A stretch of DNA of 44,633 nucleotides from Streptomyces purpureus (lineage in GTDB: Bacteria > Actinomycetota > Actinomycetes > Streptomycetales > Streptomycetaceae): assembly GCF_014648195.1 (NCBI RefSeq), contig NZ_BMQQ01000012.1:144412-189044 (forward strand), in the 5' to 3' direction. The notes under the pieces are model-generated. The model worked only from the letters and a program-made list of their open reading frames with translations, was not told where the DNA came from and made no database searches. Numbering within the stretch: the first letter of the stretch is position 1; every line of letters starts with the position of its first letter. This document shows positions 38,692 through 44,633 of this stretch, piece by piece. Made by a program: the position numbers and the translations under genes.

Positions 38692-40230
38692 GTGGAGTGG
38701 GTCAACCCCGAGAACACCATCGCCGTCCTGACCGCCCTGCTGGGCGTGCTCGTCTCCTCCGGTGTGCTCTGGTACGAGCGGCGTGTCCCCCGCCGCAAGC
38801 GCATCGGCTACCGCGTCCAGCTCGACACCCCCATCGGCAGCGGCGGGGACGCCGGAGGCGGAGGCCGGGCCAACGTCCGGCTCGGGCTCTTCAACGAGAC
38901 CCCCGACATGTCCGACGCCACCCTCGTCCTGCTCCGGATCGAGAACGACGGCGCCCTGTCCATCGCAGGCGACGACTACACCGGGCGCGGCACGCACGGC
39001 CTCACCGCGGAGTTCCACGGCCGGACCGTCCGGGGCATCGCCGTCACCCAGCCGCCCGGCGCCGCCCACCTCATGGACCATTTCACGGCCGCCGCCGGGC
39101 TGCGGCACAGCGGCTCCACCATCCACCTGCCGCGCGTCCCGCTCAACCAGGGCGAGCACTTCAAGCTCCTCGTACTGCTCACCGGCTCCGGCGTCGGCGG
39201 CGCCGTCACCGTCACGGGCGGCATACGGGACGGACAGGTCCGGCCCAACCACGCGATCCTGCCCGACGACAAGCCGCCGGTGTTCAGCCGGGCGGCCCGG
39301 ACCATCACGGTCGTCCTCACCGCCTGCGTCATCGCCCTCGCCTCGATCATCGTCGTACGGGACGACTCGCCGCCGCCGATGGGCTGCGCCCGGGGCACGC
39401 TGACCGTCACCGGCTCGACCGCCTTCGCGCCGGTCCTGCGCGAGCTGGCGAAAAAGTACGAACGGGACTGCGAGGGCGCGACCGTCGTGGTCGACGCCCA
39501 TGGCTCCACCGCCGGGATAAGGGAGCTGGCGGAGAAGGGCGCGAAGAAGGGCGGCGGGGCGCCGGCCTTGGTGGCGCTCTCCGACGGGCCCAAGCCCGGC
39601 GGTCATCCGCAGCTGCGCGAGAGCCGCATCGCGGTCTCGCTCTTCACCCTCGTCGTCAACGACAAGGTCCCGCTCAAGAACCTCTCCCTCGACGCCGTCC
39701 GCCGGCTCTACAGCGGCGACGTCACCAACTGGAAGCAGCTCGGCGGGCCCGACCTGGACGTCCTGCTGGTGAGCCGGGACGCCAACTCCGGGACCAGGGA
39801 GGTCTTCCAGCGCCGGGTCCTCGGCCGCAACGAACCCGCCCATTCCTCCCGCGACTGCGCCACCAAGGACGACCTCCAGGCCCGGGTCGTCCGCTGCGAG
39901 CTCGACTCCACCGAACAGGTCCTGGGCACCGTGGCCAAGCTCCCCGGCGCGATCGGCTACAGCGAACTGCGCACCGGCAGCGGGCTGAAGGGCCTGCACC
40001 GGGTCGGGATCGACGGACGGGTGGCCGATGTGGACGAGATCGGCGAGAGCACGTACCCGTACCGGGAGATCGAGTACGCCTACACCTACGGGCAGCCGCC
40101 GGCGGACTCGCTCACCTCCAGCTTCCTGACCTATCTGAGCCGGGGCAGCGGCCAGGACGTGATCCGTACACACGGCCATCTGCCGTGCGCGACCCCGAAG
40201 GGGCTGCGGATCTGCGGCGAGGACCGATGA
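38692..40230 (+). CDS. Transmembrane PstS-like substrate-binding receptor
   Basis: A 512-residue protein. A first membrane helix (about 8-28) is followed by RRVPRRKR, which should keep the next part (about 40-200, beta-rich, no known family) in the cytoplasm. A second helix (about 203-222) leads to a C-terminal PstS-like binding domain (about 235-505) with TVTGSTAFAPVL, AHGSTAGIREL, SGDVTNWKQLG, SRDANSGTREVF and GAIGYSEL, all typical of phosphate-binding proteins. It therefore looks like a receptor with an outward binding domain, not a transporter part: there are no pst permease genes. GTG start at 38692 with GGTGG. The kinase gene follows 72 bases later. Confidence 0.85.
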   Translation: MEWVNPENTIAVLTALLGVLVSSGVLWYERRVPRRKRIGYRVQLDTPIGSGGDAGGGGRANVRLGLFNETPDMSDATLVLLRIENDGALSIAGDDYTGRGTHGLTAEFHGRTVRGIAVTQPPGAAHLMDHFTAAAGLRHSGSTIHLPRVPLNQGEHFKLLVLLTGSGVGGAVTVTGGIRDGQVRPNHAILPDDKPPVFSRAARTITVVLTACVIALASIIVVRDDSPPPMGCARGTLTVTGSTAFAPVLRELAKKYERDCEGATVVVDAHGSTAGIRELAEKGAKKGGGAPALVALSDGPKPGGHPQLRESRIAVSLFTLVVNDKVPLKNLSLDAVRRLYSGDVTNWKQLGGPDLDVLLVSRDANSGTREVFQRRVLGRNEPAHSSRDCATKDDLQARVVRCELDSTEQVLGTVAKLPGAIGYSELRTGSGLKGLHRVGIDGRVADVDEIGESTYPYREIEYAYTYGQPPADSLTSSFLTYLSRGSGQDVIRTHGHLPCATPKGLRICGEDR

Positions 40231-40302
40231 CCGGAGCACCGGGCGTGGCGGGGACGGCGACCGAGACCGGCCGGTGACCCGGGTCTGGCATGCTCTCTTC
40301 GC

Positions 40303-42201
40303 GTGGAGCCCTTGCTTGGTGAAGACCCGGCCGCCGTCGGACCGTTCCGCCTCCTCGGGCGGCTCGGCGTGGGCGGGATGGGGCGGGTCTATCTCGCCCG
40401 GTCCGCGGGCGGCCGTACGGTCGCCGTGAAGGTCGTGCACGGCGAACTCGCCGCCCAGGACGAGTTCCGCAGACGCTTCGCCCGGGAGGTCGAGGCGCTG
40501 AGACGGGTCGGCGGGACCGGCACCACCCCCGTCCTCGGCGCGGACACCGACGCCGAACCGCCCTGGGTCGCCATCGGATACGTACCGGGTCCGTCGCTGC
40601 GGGCCGTGGTGGCCGACGAGCACGGGCCGCTGCCGCCGGAGTCGGTACGGTCGCTGGCCGCCGGCCTCGCCCGGGCGCTCGGCCACGTCCACAGCGCCGG
40701 GCTCGTCCACCGCGATCTGAAGCCCTCCAACATCCTCCTCACCGTCGACGGGCCACGGCTGATCGACTTCGGGATCGCCCGGGCCGTCGACACGGTCACC
40801 GACGGCGGGCTGACCAGCACCGGCGCCGTGGTCGGTTCGCCCGGGTTCATGTCGCCCGAGCAGGTACGGGGCGAGAAGCTCACCTCCGCGTCGGACATCT
40901 TCTGCCTGGGCTCGGTGCTGGCGTACGCGGCGACGGGACGCTCCCCGTTCGGCACGGCCGACAGCGGGGTGCACGCCACGATGTTCCGGATCGCCCATGA
41001 CGAGCCGGATCTGGAGGGGCTGCCCGACGAGCTCCAGGGGCTGGTCCGGGCGTGTCTCGCCAAGAGCCCCGGCGACCGGCCGAGCGCGGAGGAGATCGCC
41101 TCGGCGCACCCCGTCGCCGACCCCTGGCTGCCGGCCGGGGTCCTCGCCGCGCTCGGCCGGCACGCGGCCCGGATCCTGGACACCGATGGCGCCGGAGACG
41201 GATCCGGTGACGGCACGGGCGTGGGCACGGCCGTCGGCGCGGTCTCCGGCGAGGCGGCCGACACGCCGGTCACTCCGGTGCCGGGGGCGCCGCGCCCGCC
41301 CCGCGGCGGGGGCCGGCGGCGCACCGCGTTCGTGGCGGGGGCGGTGGCGCTGGTGCTGGCCGCCGCCGGGGCGCTGACGGCGACGTACTGGCCGAAGGAC
41401 GGCCGGCAGTCGCCCGAGGGCAAGGGGGGCGGCTCCTCCTCGTCGTCGGCGAAGCCCGCCGGTGTCGTGCCGGCCGCGTTCATCGGCGCGTGGGAAGGGG
41501 TGCTGAAGGGCACCGCCGACATCCCGCACGAGACCGTACGGATCGAGATCACCCAGGGCCGCACGGGCGCGAAGACGGCCGTCTACACCCACATCACCGG
41601 CGAGCGGCTCTGCATGGGCCGTGCCACGCTCGTCTCCGCGGACGAGAACCGGATCGTGTTCGGCGAGAGCGACGTGACCACCAGCGTCCCGGCGACCCGC
41701 TGCACCCCGGCCGCCCACCAGACGCTGACGTTCCGTTCCCCCGACGTCCTGGACTGGACCTCCGGGGCGGTCACCACGGCGTTCCGCCGGGCGAAGACGG
41801 GCCCCGACATCGTCCCGGCGTCGCTGGTCGGCCACTGGAAGGCGCCGGCGTTCGCCGAGATGTCCAAGAAGGACGCCGAGCGCTACGACTACCGGGTCAC
41901 CGTCACCCAGGGCCCGGTCGGCGCCCCGCTCGTCCGGTTCGAGCAGACCTTCCCGAAGCGGGACGAGGAGACCGGCGCCCCGGTGGCGGGCACGGTCCAC
42001 TGCGCGAGCACCGCGGTCGTCGGCGCGGCCGGGTCGCTGCTGGTCGTGGGCCCGACGACCCGGGACCCGGACGCCTGGGACCCGGAGTGCGCCGAATCGC
42101 CCGCCTCGAACCTCCGGGTCGACCGCTACCAGGGTAAGGAGCGGCTGCTGGTGTACGGGATGGGGTCGGACGGGGAGCCGGGCGAGTTCTTCCGCCTGTA
42201 G
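40303..42201 (+). CDS. Receptor-type Ser/Thr protein kinase (PknB family)
   Basis: A 632-residue kinase. The cytoplasmic domain has the glycine loop LGVGGMGRVY, K43 in VAVKVV, HRDLKPSN (136-143), DFG at 155-157, and SPEQ in the activation segment. After a Gly/Asp/Thr-rich linker, a membrane helix lies at about 341-363, and the C-terminal ~265 residues are an extracellular beta-rich domain of unknown family, with Cys residues that may be disulfide-bonded. PASTA repeats are absent. GTG start at 40303, with no clear ribosome-binding site. The PstS-like receptor directly upstream is its probable signalling partner by location. Confidence 0.92.
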   Translation: MEPLLGEDPAAVGPFRLLGRLGVGGMGRVYLARSAGGRTVAVKVVHGELAAQDEFRRRFAREVEALRRVGGTGTTPVLGADTDAEPPWVAIGYVPGPSLRAVVADEHGPLPPESVRSLAAGLARALGHVHSAGLVHRDLKPSNILLTVDGPRLIDFGIARAVDTVTDGGLTSTGAVVGSPGFMSPEQVRGEKLTSASDIFCLGSVLAYAATGRSPFGTADSGVHATMFRIAHDEPDLEGLPDELQGLVRACLAKSPGDRPSAEEIASAHPVADPWLPAGVLAALGRHAARILDTDGAGDGSGDGTGVGTAVGAVSGEAADTPVTPVPGAPRPPRGGGRRRTAFVAGAVALVLAAAGALTATYWPKDGRQSPEGKGGGSSSSSAKPAGVVPAAFIGAWEGVLKGTADIPHETVRIEITQGRTGAKTAVYTHITGERLCMGRATLVSADENRIVFGESDVTTSVPATRCTPAAHQTLTFRSPDVLDWTSGAVTTAFRRAKTGPDIVPASLVGHWKAPAFAEMSKKDAERYDYRVTVTQGPVGAPLVRFEQTFPKRDEETGAPVAGTVHCASTAVVGAAGSLLVVGPTTRDPDAWDPECAESPASNLRVDRYQGKERLLVYGMGSDGEPGEFFRL

Positions 42202-42217
42202 GAGGTACGGGTACGCG

Positions 42218-42253
42218 CGAAGGGCGCCCGGCTCGGAAGCCGGACGCCCTTCG
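42218..42253. terminator. Bidirectional hairpin terminator
   Basis: A 15-bp stem (42218-42232 with 42239-42253) containing one mismatch and a 6-base loop separates the convergent kinase and purA genes. Confidence 0.8.
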
Positions 42254-42279
42254 TCCACGTGTGCCCGAGGGCCGCGGGT

Positions 42280-43563
42280 CTAGAGGAACGAGTTGATCTC
42301 GATCGTCTCGTCCCGGCCCGGGCCGACGCCGATCGCGGAGATCGGCGCGCCCGACATCTCCTCCAGCGCCTTCACGTACGCCTGCGCGTTCTTCGGCAGC
42401 TCGGCGAAGGTCTTCGCCTTGCTGATGTCCTCGGACCAGCCCGGCAGCATCTCGTACACCGGCTTCGCGTGGTGGAAGTCGGTCTGCGAGTACGGCAGCT
42501 CCTCGACGCGCTTGCCGTCGATCTCGTACGCGACACAGACCGGGATCTGCTCCCAGCCGGTGAGCACGTCCAGCTTGGTGAGGAAGAAGTCCGTCAGGCC
42601 GTTGACGCGGGTCGCGTAGCGGGCGATGACCGCGTCGAACCAGCCGCAGCGGCGGTCACGGCCGGTGGTGACACCCCGCTCGCCACCGATGCGGCGCAGC
42701 GCCTCGCCGTCCTCGTCGAACAGCTCCGTCGGGAACGGGCCGGCGCCGACGCGGGTCGTGTACGCCTTCAGGATGCCGATGACCCGGCTGATCTTCGTCG
42801 GGCCGACACCGGCGCCGGTGCAGGCACCGCCCGAGGTCGGGTTCGAGGAGGTGACGAAGGGGTACGTGCCGTGGTCGACGTCGAGGAGGGTGCCCTGGCC
42901 GCCCTCGAAGAGGACGACCTTGCCCTCGTCGATGGCGTTGTTGAGGATCAGGGTGGTGTCCGCGACGTACGGCCGGATCTGCTCCGCGTACTGGAGCATC
43001 TCCTCGACGATCTTGCCGGGCTCGATGGCGCGGCGGTTGAAGACCTTGGCGAGGAGCTGGTTCTTCTGCTCCAGGGCCGCCTCGACCTTCTGCTCCAGGA
43101 TCGACTCGTCGTAGAGGTCCTGGACGCGGATGCCGACGCGGTTGATCTTGTCCGCGTAGGTCGGGCCGATGCCGCGGCCGGTGGTGCCGATCTTCCGCTT
43201 GCCGAGGAAGCGCTCCGTCACCTTGTCGAGGGTGACGTTGTACGGCGTGATCAGGTGGGCGTTTCCGCTGATCAGCAGCTTGGACGTGTCGACGCCGCGG
43301 TCATTGAGCCCGCTCAGCTCGGAGAGCAGGACCGCCGGGTCCACGACGACACCGTTGCCGATGACCGGAGTACATCCCGGCGAGAGGATTCCGGAAGGGA
43401 GCAGATGCAGCGCATACTTCTGGTCGCCTACGACGACCGTGTGGCCGGCGTTGTTGCCGCCCTGGTAGCGCACCACATAGTCAACGGATCCACCGAGGAG
43501 GTCGGTGGCCTTTCCCTTGCCCTCGTCACCCCACTGAGCACCGAGCAGCACAAGTGCGGGCAC
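42280..43563 (-). CDS. purA: Adenylosuccinate synthetase
   Basis: A 427-residue enzyme that joins IMP and aspartate, using GTP, to make adenylosuccinate on the way to AMP. The P-loop-like GAQWGDEGKGKATDLL, the IMP/GTP loop NNAGHTVVV, GTTGRGIGPTYADKINR, LFEGGQGTLLDVDHGTYPFVTSSNP and TTGRDRRCGWFDAV are all present, and the length is normal. The start is GTG at 43563, with AGGGG about 10 bases upstream. It converges on the kinase gene and diverges from the DAGK-like gene. Confidence 0.98.
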   Translation of the reverse strand: MPALVLLGAQWGDEGKGKATDLLGGSVDYVVRYQGGNNAGHTVVVGDQKYALHLLPSGILSPGCTPVIGNGVVVDPAVLLSELSGLNDRGVDTSKLLISGNAHLITPYNVTLDKVTERFLGKRKIGTTGRGIGPTYADKINRVGIRVQDLYDESILEQKVEAALEQKNQLLAKVFNRRAIEPGKIVEEMLQYAEQIRPYVADTTLILNNAIDEGKVVLFEGGQGTLLDVDHGTYPFVTSSNPTSGGACTGAGVGPTKISRVIGILKAYTTRVGAGPFPTELFDEDGEALRRIGGERGVTTGRDRRCGWFDAVIARYATRVNGLTDFFLTKLDVLTGWEQIPVCVAYEIDGKRVEELPYSQTDFHHAKPVYEMLPGWSEDISKAKTFAELPKNAQAYVKALEEMSGAPISAIGVGPGRDETIEINSFL

Positions 43564-43676
43564 AGGCGTACACCCCTTCCGGGTGGGGCATGTCCAAGGT
43601 CAGGGGGCAGTAAAACGTCGTACGACGGTGTACGACACAGCCTGAGCCGTCGAACCGGTTGCCCCGGAATAGACGA

Positions 43677-43704
43677 AGCCCCTGGCGCAATAGCGCAAGG
43701 GGCT
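43677..43704. promoter_or_regulatory. Inverted repeat between divergent purA and the DAGK-like gene
   Basis: A 12-bp stem with one mismatch (43677-43688 with 43693-43704) and a 4-base AATA loop. It lies 114 bases upstream of purA and 35 bases upstream of the DAGK-like gene. As it is between divergent genes, it is more likely an operator, leader hairpin or insulating terminator than the end of either gene. Confidence 0.45.
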
Positions 43705-43738
43705 CTTGCACAAAGATGCTACCCGAGGAAGGACCGAG

Positions 43739-44548
43739 GTGTCGGCTCCCGACCAGCTCCTGGTGGTCATCGACCCGGTCGCGCGCCGCAGCGACGGCGA
43801 ATCCGTACGGATCGCGAAGGATGTCCTGAGTGCCGGATCGTCGGCGAAGATCTGCTTCCCGGACGGCCCGCAGGAGTACGCGAGAGCCTTGGCGCGCCGG
43901 GGTTCGCGCAGGCCCGTCGTCATCGGTGACGACGGGTCGCTGCTGCGGATGGTGACCCTGCTGCACCGGGAGCGGGAGCTGTCGGCTGGGGCGCTGTCGA
44001 TGGTTCCGGTGGGGGCGGCGGGCTCGCTGGAAATCGCCCGTTCGCTCGGCGTGCCGATGGGCGCGGTGGCGGCGGCGCGGACGGTGCTGGAGGGGTCCGC
44101 CCGGCGGCTGGACCTGCTCGTCGACGAGAGCGACGGGGTGGTGGTCGGCGGGCTGCGGATCCCGGCGACGACCGGCTCGCCGGGCTCGTCGTCCGACCAT
44201 CCCCCGTCGGTCTGGGACACCTGCCGCTCGCTGGTACGCACGCTGGTGCGCCCCACGCCGGTCCTGGCGGCGGTGCGTACTCACCGGTTGCGGGTGGAGG
44301 CGGACGGGGTGCTGCTGAGCGATGTGGACAAGCCGGTGGAGGCGGTGAGCGTCCGCTCCACGTCGGGCCGCGCGGAGGTGGTGGTCCGCCCGCCCGCGGG
44401 CTCACCGCTTCGGGCGGTGGCGACGGCGGTGACGGTCTCGGGCCCGGATTTCCGCTACCGCGCGGACACGGTCCTCTCGGGCCCGGTCCGCCGACGCACC
44501 TGGACGGTGCGGCCTGAGGCGTGGGGCCTGACGCTGCCGCGGGGGTGA
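43739..44548 (+). CDS. Diacylglycerol kinase-like protein
   Basis: A 269-residue protein of the DAGK/LCB5 lipid-kinase fold. The N-terminal domain shows LLVVIDPVARRSDGESVRIAKDVL and the nucleotide loop VVIGDDGSLLRMVTLL, where the usual GGDGT is GDDGS. The later VPVGAAGSLEIARSLGVPMGAV matches the GT-x-N-D-F-A region only loosely. The C-terminal beta domain (VEAVSVRSTSGRAEVVVRPPAG) is the expected second domain. These changes at two key sites make catalytic activity doubtful. The GTG at 43739 has GAAGGA 5 bases upstream. It diverges from purA. Confidence 0.8.
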   Translation: MSAPDQLLVVIDPVARRSDGESVRIAKDVLSAGSSAKICFPDGPQEYARALARRGSRRPVVIGDDGSLLRMVTLLHRERELSAGALSMVPVGAAGSLEIARSLGVPMGAVAAARTVLEGSARRLDLLVDESDGVVVGGLRIPATTGSPGSSSDHPPSVWDTCRSLVRTLVRPTPVLAAVRTHRLRVEADGVLLSDVDKPVEAVSVRSTSGRAEVVVRPPAGSPLRAVATAVTVSGPDFRYRADTVLSGPVRRRTWTVRPEAWGLTLPRG

Positions 44549-44633
44549 CCGCGGGGGGCGCTGGGCCGCGCAGCTGGCCGCCGGAGGCGCTCGGCGCCGG
44601 GCCGGCGGGCGCCGGAGGAGCGGGGCGAGCTGA
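44549..44633. other. Right-edge spacer
   Basis: The last 85 bases are G+C-rich with repeated GGCGCTGGGCC/GGCGCTCGGCGCC blocks. I see no gene or clear terminator that can be called within the window. Confidence 0.3.

Noticed and set aside
37111..40230. A 1039-residue plus-strand frame running through the chitinase gene into the PstS-like receptor.
   Set aside because: The first part is the antisense of the membrane/chitinase region with no family features. The receptor starts at the GTG at 38692 with its own ribosome-binding site.
38581..42258. A 1225-residue minus-strand frame opposite the receptor and kinase genes.
   Set aside because: It has the Arg/Gly/His/Val composition of a high-G+C antisense shadow and no recognisable domain.

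Overview
The window is a G+C-rich stretch of actinomycete chromosome, almost certainly Streptomyces. It has strong third-position G/C, GTG and TTG starts, an SLATT protein next to recR/ybaB, a SigE-type sigma gene beside ask-asd, and the first 14 codons of wblA on the minus strand at the left edge, diverging from a class A penicillin-binding protein. No insertion sequence, prophage or CRISPR array is visible, so this is mostly core chromosome with a few accessory patches.

Left part (1-15.5 kb): wblA (edge), class A PBP, YqeY-like protein, metallophosphoesterase, tRNA-Pro(CGG) with a terminator, SulP transporter, a flotillin/NfeD membrane-microdomain pair, a PucR-type regulator, a DM13 protein, a probable Mn2+ riboswitch (yybP-ykoY class) in front of a GDT1/UPF0016 cation exporter, a RibD/DHFR-fold reductase, an ankyrin protein, an HTH_42 (AlkZ-like) protein and a methyltransferase.

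Middle (15.6-30.3 kb): an S9 peptidase and SURF1 on the plus strand. Then comes a long minus-strand series read from ybaB leftwards: ybaB, recR, DUF5063, an NB-ARC/TPR STAND NTPase, an aminoglycoside-phosphotransferase-like kinase, ask-asd (ATGA overlap, plus an internal GTG start for a beta subunit), and a SigE-family sigma factor coupled by ATGA overlap to a glycine-rich membrane protein. An SLATT two-TM protein and an unknown gene converge at 29.4 kb.

Right part (30.3-44.6 kb): an aminotransferase and GntR regulator. Next is an accessory patch (32.5-34.6 kb) with a toxin secretion leader fused to an S1-like domain, a second S1-like gene that reads into a DJ-1/PfpI gene, and a MarR regulator whose operon promoter carries two tandem palindromes. 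VOC, DinB and CapA genes and a small membrane protein follow, then a GH19 chitinase with a DasR-type operator, a membrane-tethered PstS-like receptor next to a Ser/Thr kinase, purA and a diacylglycerol-kinase-like gene.

The best candidates for something undescribed are the toxin-leader/S1 remnant with its readthrough neighbour, and the PstS-like transmembrane receptor beside a receptor-type kinase. All functional calls come from reading motifs by eye; no database search was run.
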